Shown here piece by piece: positions 16,882-26,015 of a stretch of 32,882 bases of DNA (its first letter is position 1; the number at the start of each line of letters is the position of its first letter). This stretch comes from Calothrix anomala FACHB-343. GTDB taxonomy: Bacteria; Cyanobacteriota; Cyanobacteriia; Cyanobacteriales; Nostocaceae. The notes beneath the pieces were generated by a model. It made no database searches. It was given only the letters and a program-made list of their open reading frames with translations, and was not told the origin of the DNA. Location of the stretch: the NCBI RefSeq assembly GCF_014696435.1, contig NZ_JACJQG010000093.1, forward strand, positions 1-32,882, written 5' to 3'. The translations under genes and the position numbers were made by a program.

Positions 16882-19518
16882 ATGCCCAAATTTAATTCGT
16901 TGTACAAACAACGAATTAAATTTGGCTATGTTATTTTGGCTGGTTTAACTGCTTTATTATGTATATTTACCTCGCCTGTTTTCGCCCGCGATACATCAAA
17001 TCAAGGGTTTAACTCACCCCAAATTGCTATTCTTCCTCAGGAACAAGAAGCGAAAAATTTATATACAGCCGGACGATTTAGCGAAGCTGTGACGGTGTTG
17101 CAGCAAGTTTTGCAGGTTTATCAAGGTAATAATGATACCATTGGACAGGCGGTTGTTCTGAGTAATTTGGCTTTGAATTTTCACCAATTAGGACAGATAC
17201 CAAAAGCAACCGAAGCCATTGAAAATGCGATCGCATTAATCCAAAACACTCCTGATTCTCCCCAAAGTTTAACAGTTTGGGCGCAAGCTGTAGATGTCAA
17301 AGGTGGTTTACAACTAGCACAAGGTAAGGCGGAAGCTGCATTGTCATCCTGGGAGCAAGCTGCATCATTTTACCAAAAGCTGCAAGATAGCAATAAAGTT
17401 ACCCTCGTCACTATTAAGCAAGCACAAGCTTTACAAACTTTAGGACTGTATCAACGGACAATTTCCACGCTGGAGAAGTTAAAAACAACTCTGCAAAATC
17501 AACCAGATTCTTTAATTAAAGCGGCTAATTTGCGCAGTTTAGGTGATGCTCTTTTGGTTGCAGGGGATTTAAAAAAGGCGGATGAGAATTTACAAGCTAG
17601 TCTGAAAATTGCTCAACAACTACAATCGCCAGAAAACGTTGCTGCTGCTTATTTGAGCTTAGGTAATCTGGCTCGCGCTCAAAGTAAGAATAAAGAAAAA
17701 AACAATCAGCAAGCCCTGGGTTTTTACCAACAAGCAGAGGTAATGGCGAATACCTCAACTATAAAAGCTCAAGCTCAAATCAACCGCCTGCGCTTGCTGG
17801 TAAAAATGGAAAAATTGCCAGAAGCACAAGCACTATACCCACAAATCAAAAGTCAAATTTCTAACCTACCCGTGGGTCGTCCGGCGATTTATGCCCAGGT
17901 ACAATTTGCTCAGAGTCTCTTAGAATTAAGGCTGAAATCCTCTAGCCCTAACCCAGAAACAATTGGTCAAATTCTGGCTGTGGCTCGTCAGCAGGCGGAA
18001 CAATTGCAAGATGTACGGGCGGAATCTTTTGTTTTAGGTAATCTGGGACACCTCTATGAAATGACTCAACAATGGGCGATCGCGCAAGATTTGACTCGCA
18101 AAGCACTGAATTTATCTCAGTCAATTCAAGCACAAGATATCGCCTATCGTTGGCAATGGCAGCTAGGGCGGATTCTCTGTCAAGGACAAAAGCAATGCGA
18201 CAACCAAGAAAAATTTCCAGATGCCATCAATGCCTACACCGAAGCATTTAATAGTTTACAAGGTATCCGGGGTGACTTGATTGCCAGTAATGCAGATGTA
18301 CAATTTTCCTTTCGGGAAAGTGTCGAGCCTCTATATCGCCGCTTAGTAGATTTGCTGCTACAATCCCCCACCTCTAGTCAAAGCAACCTCCAACAAGCTC
18401 GCAATGTCTTAGAAGCGCTGCAAGTTGCCAAATTGCAAAACTTTATGCAACAAGCTTGTCAAGATACTAAATTACAACTTGACAAGGTAATCGACACTAA
18501 AGACCAAAAAGCGGCGGTGATCTATTCAATTATTTTAGATGACCGCTTAGAGGTGATTGTTAAGTTTCCCAATAATCAAGATTTATATCACTCTCCAGCT
18601 GTCAAACTATCCAAAAAGGAAATTGAGACGACTTTACAACAATTCTATAACAATCTTAAGGACATAGGTAATTATGAAGACGTACAAGAGGATGGTCAAA
18701 AAGTCTACAGATGGCTAATTCAACCAATACAAACAAAATTAGAGCAAGGCAAAATTAAAACTTTGATTTTTGTTTTGGATGGGTTTCTGCGCAAAATTCC
18801 GATGGCAAGTTTATATGATGGCAAACAGTATCTCATGGAAAAATACGCCGTCGCTTTAGTTTTAGGGCTACAAGTGCGCGATCCTATGCCTTTACAAAGA
18901 AGAGAAATTAAGGTATTAGCAGCTAGCCTGACTGAACCACCAAAGGAAGTTAAGGGCTTTTCGCGATTAGAAAATGTAAAAAAGGAAATAGCAGAAATTA
19001 AGAAGACGGGGGTAGATGTTAGTACTATTGCTGAAGCACAATTTACTAATAAAGCCTTCAACACAAAGCTCAATACTTCTAACTTTGATATCGTCCATCT
19101 AGCAACTCACGGTTATTTCGGTGCTGACAGAGAAAACACATTTGTGTTAACAGCCGACGGAAAAATGAAGTTAGATGAATTCGATCGGTTGTTTCAAAGA
19201 CAAGGACAAAAACGCACCAAAGCAATTGAAATATTATTTCTCAGTGCTTGTCAAACAGCAGCAGGTAACGATCAAGCAGTCATGGGGATTGCAGGAACTA
19301 CAGTTCAAGCCGGAGCTAGTAGTGCGATCGCTAGTTTGTGGGATCTGGACGATCAATCCAGCGTCTTGTTCGCCAAGGCTTTTTATCAAAACTTAGGAAA
19401 GCCTGGTGTCAGCCGAGCCGAAGCCCTACGCCTAGCACAACAGGCTCTATTTAAAAATCCTGACTACGATCATCCATCCTTTTGGGCACCCTATGTTTTA
19501 GTAGGTAGCTGGCTTTGA
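16882..19518 (+). CDS. TPR-CHAT protein (caspase-like protease), exported
   Basis: 878 residues from the ATG at 16882. I chose this start because a good signal peptide (KFGYVILAGLTALLCIF to SPVFA) begins 12 residues later. The longer frame from 16690 overlaps the previous gene and is repeat-derived. Residues about 55-450 are TPR-like helical repeats (NLALNFHQLGQIPKATEAIENAI and similar). The C-terminal CHAT domain carries H743 in HLATHG and C790 in LSACQTA, the caspase-type dyad, then GTTVQAGASSAIASLWDLDD and HPSFWAPYVLVGSW. CHAT proteins are clan CD peptidases. Its location right after a TPS pair suggests processing or quality control of the secreted exoprotein, but the target is unknown. 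Confidence 0.88.
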   Translation: MPKFNSLYKQRIKFGYVILAGLTALLCIFTSPVFARDTSNQGFNSPQIAILPQEQEAKNLYTAGRFSEAVTVLQQVLQVYQGNNDTIGQAVVLSNLALNFHQLGQIPKATEAIENAIALIQNTPDSPQSLTVWAQAVDVKGGLQLAQGKAEAALSSWEQAASFYQKLQDSNKVTLVTIKQAQALQTLGLYQRTISTLEKLKTTLQNQPDSLIKAANLRSLGDALLVAGDLKKADENLQASLKIAQQLQSPENVAAAYLSLGNLARAQSKNKEKNNQQALGFYQQAEVMANTSTIKAQAQINRLRLLVKMEKLPEAQALYPQIKSQISNLPVGRPAIYAQVQFAQSLLELRLKSSSPNPETIGQILAVARQQAEQLQDVRAESFVLGNLGHLYEMTQQWAIAQDLTRKALNLSQSIQAQDIAYRWQWQLGRILCQGQKQCDNQEKFPDAINAYTEAFNSLQGIRGDLIASNADVQFSFRESVEPLYRRLVDLLLQSPTSSQSNLQQARNVLEALQVAKLQNFMQQACQDTKLQLDKVIDTKDQKAAVIYSIILDDRLEVIVKFPNNQDLYHSPAVKLSKKEIETTLQQFYNNLKDIGNYEDVQEDGQKVYRWLIQPIQTKLEQGKIKTLIFVLDGFLRKIPMASLYDGKQYLMEKYAVALVLGLQVRDPMPLQRREIKVLAASLTEPPKEVKGFSRLENVKKEIAEIKKTGVDVSTIAEAQFTNKAFNTKLNTSNFDIVHLATHGYFGADRENTFVLTADGKMKLDEFDRLFQRQGQKRTKAIEILFLSACQTAAGNDQAVMGIAGTTVQAGASSAIASLWDLDDQSSVLFAKAFYQNLGKPGVSRAEALRLAQQALFKNPDYDHPSFWAPYVLVGSWL

Positions 19519-19565
19519 ACGAAAATAGACAGATACATCTGGCGAATTAGGGGTAATAACCCTCG

Positions 19566-19714
19566 CTTATCCCGACGAAATCCCGCCCTCACCCTCAAGG
19601 GTGAGGCTAACCGAACAAAGCCTGCCTCCGCAGGCTCTATTTCTCTAGCCTGCGGAGGCAGGCTTTGTAGATTTAGCCCCAGGCTTATAGCCTGCGGGCG
19701 ATGTGTCGGGTAAG
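19566..19714. mobile_element. Palindromic MITE-like element, diverged relative of the 25106 element
   Basis: The ends CTTATCCCGACGA and TGTCGGGTAAG are inverted. Inside are a CCTCACCCT-CA-AGGGTGAGG hairpin and two perfect 20-base inverted arms (core AGCCTGCCTCCGCAGGCT) around CTATTTCTCT. The internal architecture equals that of the elements at 25106 and 32776, but the arm centre is CTCC where theirs is CTTC. Both arms have changed together, so pairing is preserved. Confidence 0.65.
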
Positions 19715-20483
19715 CAAGAAAAGTGTTTGGATCGACATTATTGAGGATTCTAACCCACAATTTGCCAGCTGTATCCTATAAGAAGTCTGGGATCTAGCAA
19801 CCCTAAAAATACTTAAATGTTTTTTTTAATTAAAGCGAATTTCTATACTTTGATAAATCTTAGTTGATTATTAAAATCACGCTAGCAAAAATATTTTTGA
19901 AAAGGTAAAGTATTCTATTTTACTGTCCAGAAATTATTGCTCTAAAGTGAGCAATATAGTGTATGTATACTATTATTGCTAAATAATAACTTAGACTAAA
20001 TTAAATTAAAACGATCGCGATCGCATTGAAGCGATAACAATCCCTGCTTCCATCCAGACTATAGGAATCCGATTTGATTTCTGAAAAAATCTATGTATTT
20101 GTAGGGTGTGTTATCGCGTAGCGTAACGCACCAAAGCCTTCGGACGGTGCGTTAGCCTCCGGCATAACGCACCCTACGTATATTTCAAAAATCAAATATG
20201 AGTCCTATATATACTCTCACAGATTACCATTGAGAAAAACTGTCAGACTTTCAGGACTGAAGGATGTTAAGCAGGGTGAGACGCATCAATTTTTTTCTAT
20301 CAGCTTGATATAGAATAAAACTAATTAAAGTCGGCTATCAGCTTTTATTACTTTAGATAGATTTGCTGAATATTCTGATTTGTTCCCTATTTATCCAAGA
20401 TAAAATAACTAATCTACAATCGCTTTGTTTAGCTAATTGAGGCTAATTTTGCTGCAATTAGCTGCATCAAAGGAGAAGCCACC
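19715..20483. other. Intergenic region upstream of the sensor kinase
   Basis: About 770 bases without a gene. It holds overlapping HIP1 octamers (ACGATCGCGATCGCAT near 20012), the element at 20061-20208, and TATCAGCTTGATA at 20299-20311, a small palindrome about 170 bases before the kinase that might bind a regulator. An AGGAG ribosome-binding site at 20471-20475 precedes the kinase start by 8 bases. The remainder is plain AT-rich sequence. Confidence 0.5.
20061..20208. mobile_element. MITE-like palindromic element with ATAGGA ends
   Basis: The left end ATAGGAATCCGATTTGATTT and the right end AAATCAAATATGAGTCCTAT are imperfect inverted repeats. Inward of these, GTAGGGTGTGTTA faces TAACGCACCCTAC, and the middle holds GGTGCGTTAGCC/GGCATAACGCACC hairpins also seen at 5445-5472. 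No coding capacity. A TA target duplication is possible but cannot be separated from the terminal bases. Confidence 0.6.
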
Positions 20484-23045
20484 TTGAACGGAACGATGCT
20501 GCGACTTTTGCCTTATGCAGTAGCAGTTTTGGCAGTTGGTAGCGCATTACTACTGACTTTATTGTTAAAGCCACTACTCAGTCCAACGATTTTTTTACTG
20601 TTTTTTGCTGCTGTGGCGGTGAGTGCTTGGTACGGCGGTATGAAATCAGGATTATTGGCTACTACTTTGGCTACTATCTCTGTTGCATACTTTTTTTTGG
20701 AGCCAATATCTTCACCGTTAATTTACTCTTTTGATAGTCTGTTACGCTTAATCTTATTTGTACTGGTGACAACGCTGATTAGCTGGTTAAACTCCCAGTT
20801 ACGCAGCGCTAAGTGTCGTCTCGAAAAAAGTTTGCAGCAGCTACAAGCTAGCGAAGCCAGATTTAGACGCTTGGCAGAGTCTAACATTATTGGGGTGGTT
20901 GTAGCTGATATGAAAGGGGCGATTTTGGAAGCTAACGATGCCTTTTTAACAATGGTAGGTTACAGCAGAGAGGAATTGTTATCGGGAAAAATGCGCTGGC
21001 GAGAAATGACACCGCCAGAATATCAAGAAATTAGCGATCGCGCTATTACTGAATTACGCCATCGAGGTTTTAATCAACCATTTGAAAAAGAATATTTTCG
21101 CCAAGATGGTAGTCGCGTTCCCATTCTCATTGGTTCCGCCTTATTAGCCAGTGGTGTAGAAGAAGTCATTAGTTTTGTGCTTGATTTAAGCACAATTAAA
21201 CAAACAGAAAATGAATTACGCGAAAGCCAAAATAGATTTCATGCCTTAGCTGATGCTACCGTTGAAGGCGTGTTAATTCACGCCAATGGTAAAGTCATAG
21301 ATGCCAACCCTGCTTTTGCAAAAATGTTTGGCTATGAAATTGATGAAGTGATTGGTATTGATATTACAGAATTTCTCACGCCAGAATCGCGCCAATTACT
21401 GCAAGATAATGGGGAAACTCCTTATGAAGTCACGGGTGTAACTAAAGAGCAAAATACTCTAAATTTAGAAATTATCGCCAAAAATTCTCTATATAAAGGT
21501 CGTGATGTTAGAGTTTCGGCATGGCGTAATATCACCGAAAGAAAGCAAGCAGAAGCAGCAATCCGCCAAAGAGAAGAACAACTCAGATTAATTACTAATG
21601 CCTTACCCGTATTCATTTCCTATGTCGATACCCAGCAACGTTATCAATTTAATAATCGTCATTACGAAGAATGGTATGGCATAAAAGCAGCGGAATTTTA
21701 TGGCAAGAAAATTCAAGAAATTGTCGGCGATTCAGTCTATGAGGAAATCAGTGATTATATAGATACAGTATTATCGGGGTTGCGCATCAATTACGAAACT
21801 CAAGTTGATAGTCCAAAGATGGGAAAACGTGATGTTAATGTCACTTATATTCCCCAATTTAATCAACAATCGCAAGTAGAAGGTTTTGTGTCTCTGATTA
21901 ACGATATCACAGAGACAAAACAAGCCCAAAAAGCCCTACAAGATAGTGAAGAAAGGTTTAGAAAATTAACAGAAAAAGTTCGGGTAATTCCTTGGGAAGT
22001 AGATGCAAATACCGGACAGTTTACCTATGTCGGGCCGCAATCAGAAGAGATTTTAGGTTATCCTGCAACAGAATGGTACGCCAAAAATTTTTGGGAAGAA
22101 CATATCCACCGAGAAGATCGAGAATGGGCAATTGAGTATTGTTTACAATCTGCTCTCACATTGGATAACTATGAATTTGAATACCGCATGTTGACAGCCG
22201 ATGGCAGAGTAGTGTGGATATATGACATTGTGAATGTCGTGCGCCAAGGAGAAAAACCGCAGATATTACATGGATTTTTGATTGATATTACCGATCGCAA
22301 ACTCTCAGAGCAAGAACGGGAAAGACTGCTCATTGAAGCCGAAGCCGCCAACCGGATGAAAGATGAGTTTTTAGGTATCCTTTCCCATGAACTGCGTACC
22401 CCGCTCAACGCGATAGTCGGTTGGATACAGCTACTCAAAAAGCGCAAATTAGACGAAACTACAACTAACCGCGCCTTAGATACCATTGACCGCAATAGCA
22501 AAATCCTTGCACAATTAATTGAGGATGTATTAGACGTATCGGGAATTATTCAAGGTCAACTTTCCTTAAATCTGCGACCATTAGAACTGATACCCCTCTT
22601 AGAAGCTGCTCTTGAAACTTTACAACCAGCCGTTGCAGCTAAAGAAATTCACATCGAGAGCAGATTCGATCCAGCAGTGGGGGTAGTAATGGGAGATGTC
22701 AACCGATTGCAACAAATCTTTTGGAATCTCCTTTCCAACGCCGTCAAATTCACACCCAAAGGCGGTAGAGTTGAAGTGCTGCTAGAACGCCTAGACGATC
22801 GCATTCAATTGCGAGTCAGCGACACCGGCGGCGGAATTGCCCCTGATTTCCTCCCCTATGTATTTGAACGCTTTCGCCAAGCCGACAGTTCCAGCACGCG
22901 ATCGCACGGCGGATTAGGATTAGGATTAGCGATAGTTCGTCATCTCGTAGAATTGCATGGCGGTACAGTCGAAGCCCAAAGCCAAGGAATCGGCAAAGGT
23001 GCAACATTTATTGTTAATTTGCCCATGAAAGTTATTAGTCAATAG
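20484..23045 (+). CDS. Multi-PAS sensor histidine kinase with DUF4118 membrane anchor
   Basis: 853 residues. The TTG at 20484 is preferred to the ATG at 20496 because AGGAG lies 8 bases upstream of it. Residues 5-105 are a DUF4118-type set of membrane helices ([14 protein letters not shown] is characteristic). Four PAS-like modules follow at about 125-240, 250-350, 365-480 and 490-605, each joined by an ITERKQAE-type linker. HisKA has phospho-accepting H635 ([12 protein letters not shown]). HATPase_c has N752 ([11 protein letters not shown]), the G1 box DTGGGI and the G2 box GGLGLGLAI. The kinase should autophosphorylate on sensing a small molecule, redox or light signal through its PAS domains. 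No chromophore or haem ligand could be assigned. No response regulator is encoded in the window and there is no receiver domain, so it is an orphan here. Confidence 0.9.
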   Translation: MNGTMLRLLPYAVAVLAVGSALLLTLLLKPLLSPTIFLLFFAAVAVSAWYGGMKSGLLATTLATISVAYFFLEPISSPLIYSFDSLLRLILFVLVTTLISWLNSQLRSAKCRLEKSLQQLQASEARFRRLAESNIIGVVVADMKGAILEANDAFLTMVGYSREELLSGKMRWREMTPPEYQEISDRAITELRHRGFNQPFEKEYFRQDGSRVPILIGSALLASGVEEVISFVLDLSTIKQTENELRESQNRFHALADATVEGVLIHANGKVIDANPAFAKMFGYEIDEVIGIDITEFLTPESRQLLQDNGETPYEVTGVTKEQNTLNLEIIAKNSLYKGRDVRVSAWRNITERKQAEAAIRQREEQLRLITNALPVFISYVDTQQRYQFNNRHYEEWYGIKAAEFYGKKIQEIVGDSVYEEISDYIDTVLSGLRINYETQVDSPKMGKRDVNVTYIPQFNQQSQVEGFVSLINDITETKQAQKALQDSEERFRKLTEKVRVIPWEVDANTGQFTYVGPQSEEILGYPATEWYAKNFWEEHIHREDREWAIEYCLQSALTLDNYEFEYRMLTADGRVVWIYDIVNVVRQGEKPQILHGFLIDITDRKLSEQERERLLIEAEAANRMKDEFLGILSHELRTPLNAIVGWIQLLKKRKLDETTTNRALDTIDRNSKILAQLIEDVLDVSGIIQGQLSLNLRPLELIPLLEAALETLQPAVAAKEIHIESRFDPAVGVVMGDVNRLQQIFWNLLSNAVKFTPKGGRVEVLLERLDDRIQLRVSDTGGGIAPDFLPYVFERFRQADSSSTRSHGGLGLGLAIVRHLVELHGGTVEAQSQGIGKGATFIVNLPMKVISQ

Positions 23046-23136
23046 AGACGCGATGAATCTAGAGACGCGATGAATCGCGTCTGTACAATTTCCTTGTCCC
23101 CCTGCTCCCTGCCCCCTGCCCCCTGCCCCCTGCTCC
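23045..23136. repeat. GACGCGAT direct/inverted repeat plus CTGCCCC heptamer array
   Basis: GAGACGCGATGAATC occurs twice (23045-23059 and 23062-23076). The second copy continues into a 9-bp stem AGACGCGAT-GA-ATCGCGTCT. The kinase stop codon supplies the first base of the repeat. Then come five heptamers (CTGCTCC, CTGCCCC three times, CTGCTCC; 23102-23136), an STRR-type array. No terminator T-run is present. Confidence 0.65.
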
Positions 23137-23191
23137 TTCTGCCGCGACAACAATTAAAATAAAGATGACGTACATTCATCAGTAGCTTAAA

Positions 23192-25027
23192 GTGTCAGAC
23201 TCTCTGCCATTGCGCGATCGCTACCTGGCTTTAATCGACGAAATTGTGGACACCACCCTCAAGGGCAAAATTAGCTCTGTAGAGCAGGTGTATCAAATGT
23301 TGCTCAAAGGGGTGAATCCTGGGACAGGAGAAGTATTTGAGTTAGTTTTGAGCGATCGCTCTACAGCCATCCAAAACCAAGTAGATGGGGAAAAGGATGA
23401 ACTCAAAAAAGCTAAGGCTACCCGCAGTTTAAGGGCAATTAAAACCATTCAAACTCAATGGCAAAGGTGGCAAGAACACAACAAAGCTACAGAAGCGATC
23501 GTTTCTGCTGTGAAAGAAATCACCACAGCCGCAGCTGATGAACGGCTAGCAACATTTCTTAGATTCACCGATCCTAATCAAAAGCAGCCCCTCAATTCTC
23601 AACAGCTACAACAGTTGTCAAAATCTATACAGCAATTTTCTCAGCCAGAATCAGATTTACAATATATATCTGACGGAATTAACCGAGGTTTAGCAGCTTG
23701 GCAGCGATTGCAAGAACATTTAGTTAGCTGGATGTACGAGCAAAATCAATCACTAGGGTTTGGTGGTGTACCGGGAGACAGCGGCCCTTGGGCAACTTGG
23801 GCAAAGCAGGTAAATAGCCAAATACCGCATACCCTACTGCGTACCTTAGCAACGGAAGGTTCGGCAATTGAATTCGCCGCCAACCAGCAAATTACCTTGA
23901 GTGAATGGGTAGAAATGGCGTTAATTCTGCAATATTTGCAAAGGGGTTTAGTTAACTGGTTTGACCAACAAGCTTACAATGTGCAAGCTGGTTCTAAGTT
24001 ATCGATTTCTACTTATTTAACCTTTGCAGTGATTTGGAGTCAATTAGCTAGCGGTTTTCACAATCTAGCCCCAGTTTACAGCAATGGTGCGTCGCAAGTT
24101 ATGCTGCAAATTCTCCGCAATTTTGCCCTCCGTCCTTATTTTCCCCTTTACGGCGGGATTTTCGCTTCATTTTCTGGTAACTATTTGCGGGATGCTTTAG
24201 ATTATTTAGACGAGCCACTGCGGAGAGTCGAAAAAACTCAAGAAAAAGCGCGAATATTAACCTTATTAGGCTATTCACAACGGGCTTTAGGACAATATCA
24301 ACGTTCTATCGAATTTCATCAACAAGCATTAGAAATCGCCAGAAATGCAGGCGATCGCCCCTGTGAAATTGCCAATCTCAATCACCTCAGCCGTACCTAC
24401 GTGCAAGAGCAAGATTACGTAGAAGCTATTAACCACAGCCAACGCGCCTTAATTCTCAGCCGTCAAGTAGGCGATCGCACTGGCGAAGCCAACGCTCTAA
24501 TTAACTTAGGCTACAGCGAAGTCATGCACGCCCAAGAACTAGAACAGCTAGAACCAGAAACCTATGAAATGGCAATTAACTATTTACAACAGGGTTTAAA
24601 ATTAACCGAACAATTAGGTGATATTCAAAGTAAAGCCTTGTGTTTTAGCAGCTTAGGAATTGCCCATTTAGTAATTGGCGAATCACAAATTGCCATTAAA
24701 TATTTAGAAGAAGGTTTTAAAACAGCACAAATATCTGGAGATTTATATCTCCAAGGACGCAATTTAGCTTACTTAGCCGAAGCTTATTATCAACTGCAAA
24801 ATTTTGAAAAAACAATTTACACTGGCAGTTTAGGCATGTATCTTTTAGAGCAAATTGCTTCCCGTGAATGGCGACAAGCAGCCGGACTCTTAACAATTTT
24901 ACAAGGGCAAATAGGCGAGGAAACCTTTACAAATTTCCTCCAACAAAATCGCCCGAAAATTATTGCAGTTATCGGTGTAGATGGCTACGATTACATTCCC
25001 CAATTATTAGCAATGTATAAAAATTGA
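23192..25027 (+). CDS. Tetratricopeptide-repeat protein with a helical N-terminal region
   Basis: 611 residues, starting at a GTG. Residues 1-130 form a helical, charged N-terminal region (RDRYLALIDEIVDTTLKGK, RSLRAIKTIQTQWQRWQ) that I believe is shared with cyanobacterial TPR proteins of unknown role. The mid-section is helical, and residues about 340-560 hold TPR units (RILTLLGYSQRALGQYQRSIEFHQQALEIARNAGDR, then NLNHLSRTYVQEQDYVEAINHSQRAL and further copies). No enzyme motif or signal peptide is visible, so it should be a cytoplasmic scaffold. It is 146 bases downstream of the sensor kinase, on the same strand. A partnership is possible but the repeat between them argues against tight coupling. 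Confidence 0.8.
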   Translation: MSDSLPLRDRYLALIDEIVDTTLKGKISSVEQVYQMLLKGVNPGTGEVFELVLSDRSTAIQNQVDGEKDELKKAKATRSLRAIKTIQTQWQRWQEHNKATEAIVSAVKEITTAAADERLATFLRFTDPNQKQPLNSQQLQQLSKSIQQFSQPESDLQYISDGINRGLAAWQRLQEHLVSWMYEQNQSLGFGGVPGDSGPWATWAKQVNSQIPHTLLRTLATEGSAIEFAANQQITLSEWVEMALILQYLQRGLVNWFDQQAYNVQAGSKLSISTYLTFAVIWSQLASGFHNLAPVYSNGASQVMLQILRNFALRPYFPLYGGIFASFSGNYLRDALDYLDEPLRRVEKTQEKARILTLLGYSQRALGQYQRSIEFHQQALEIARNAGDRPCEIANLNHLSRTYVQEQDYVEAINHSQRALILSRQVGDRTGEANALINLGYSEVMHAQELEQLEPETYEMAINYLQQGLKLTEQLGDIQSKALCFSSLGIAHLVIGESQIAIKYLEEGFKTAQISGDLYLQGRNLAYLAEAYYQLQNFEKTIYTGSLGMYLLEQIASREWRQAAGLLTILQGQIGEETFTNFLQQNRPKIIAVIGVDGYDYIPQLLAMYKN

Positions 25028-25041
25028 TCGTCTGCAATAGA

Positions 25042-25062
25042 GGGCAAGGCATTGCCTTGCCC
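25042..25062. repeat. GGGCAAGGCA/TGCCTTGCCC palindrome
   Basis: A perfect 10-bp inverted repeat with a one-base centre, 14 bases after the TPR stop codon. It is identical to the core of the element at 5523-5624 and may serve as a terminator-like hairpin. The flanking TAGAGGGCAAGG and CCCCTACAATTT are the usual context of this dispersed repeat. Confidence 0.65.
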
Positions 25063-25105
25063 CTACAATTTATGGCACAATTTAATCAAATTGGTCTTAA
25101 GGTTT

Positions 25106-25266
25106 GGGAGCATCCCAAATGTGCAAAAACGCCCTCACCCTATAAGGGTGGGGCTAGAAATACGAAGCCTGCCTTCGCAGGCTAAAAGTTTGATAGCCTG
25201 CGAAGGCAGGCTTTGTTGGGATAGCAATACCCTTCTAGGGTATTGCGTCAAAATTGGGATGCTCCC
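25106..25266. mobile_element. 161-bp MITE with 8-bp target duplication, inserted at the DUF928 stop codon
   Basis: The first 13 bases GGGAGCATCCCAA are reverse-complemented at the right end. TAAGGTTT flanks both sides (25098-25105 and 25267-25274), a textbook 8-bp target-site duplication. Inside are three hairpins in a row: GCCCTCACCCT/AAGGGTGGGGC; two perfect 18-base arms AGCCTGCCTTCGCAGGCT around AAAAGTTTGAT; and GCAATACCCT-TCT-AGGGTATTGC. A second copy starts at 32776. It has no open frame and would need a transposase in trans. Confidence 0.85.
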
Positions 25267-25994
25267 TAAGGTTTGAGTTCAGATATCGGTTCTGAAGCAG
25301 CCTTTTCCAGGCTATATTGCGAGAGAATTTTCACCCATTCTTGTGGATGAAGATTGCGATACTCTGCAAGTTCGCTGATGGCTTCAGCCCAGATGTTATT
25401 TTCAAAATAAGGAAAGTATTTATCTTGAGGTTTTGTTTGCTTCAGACGCTCTACTAAGGTGGAATCAGGTTCAACCCGTTTAATCCAACCATCAACAAAG
25501 ATATTGCTTGGTGAACCTTGGTCATTTACACAAGTAATGCTGAAATACCAGTGATAGCGTTGACCAACAACGAGTGGTTTTTCGGTAGAGGGTAGAGAAA
25601 GTTTCGCAATACCTTTTTTCTCAGGTAAAGATAGTTTCAATGGTTTTGATAAAACAGACTTTTTCTCTTCATTTAAAAGCCTAAATGTTGCGGGTAAAGA
25701 TTGAGAAGACTTAGCAAAGGGTAAATTAAACCAAAAGTCAGGATACTCTTTAGTAGTCAATATCTCATTGTTTTTGGGCACTAACGCCATAAGGTTATCG
25801 TTCTCTAGTTCCGAGCATTGCGAACGCTTTCCCCCTCCATTCTGTCGTCCGGAAGGACTGGCCTCGCTGTTGATATCAGCCCTAGCTACTGTTGATGAGA
25901 GAGATATGACAGACAGCAAGCTACCAGAAAATACAGTTGTGATGGTGCAGATGGTAATTAGCTGTCGCCATAACTTAGATTTAAGCTCGATCAT
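25266..25994 (-). CDS. DUF928 protein, exported, downstream of the TIR-CHASE2 gene
   Basis: 242 residues. A signal peptide spans about residues 10-38 (LITICTITTVFSGSLLSVIS to TVARA). The rest matches DUF928: DNLMALVPKNNEILTTKEYPDFWFNLP, a beta-rich middle, then RYHWYFSITCVNDQGSPSNIFVDGWIKRVEP, and a helical end (WAEAISELAEYRNLHPQEWVKIL). The function of DUF928 is not known to me. It is often found beside CHASE2 proteins in cyanobacteria, and here it starts 21 bases after the TIR-CHASE2 stop, so the two form an operon. An extracytoplasmic partner of the CHASE2 sensor is a reasonable inference. The stop TAG is formed jointly by the last base of the MITE and the first two bases of its target duplication. 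Confidence 0.85.
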   Translation of the reverse strand: MIELKSKLWRQLITICTITTVFSGSLLSVISLSSTVARADINSEASPSGRQNGGGKRSQCSELENDNLMALVPKNNEILTTKEYPDFWFNLPFAKSSQSLPATFRLLNEEKKSVLSKPLKLSLPEKKGIAKLSLPSTEKPLVVGQRYHWYFSITCVNDQGSPSNIFVDGWIKRVEPDSTLVERLKQTKPQDKYFPYFENNIWAEAISELAEYRNLHPQEWVKILSQYSLEKAASEPISELKP

Positions 25995-26015
25995 TTCAAT
26001 TAACTCCTAAATAAT

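Noticed and set aside
23102-23136. CRISPR-like regular repetition
   Set aside because: Units are seven bases in direct tandem with no spacers; no cas genes are in the window.
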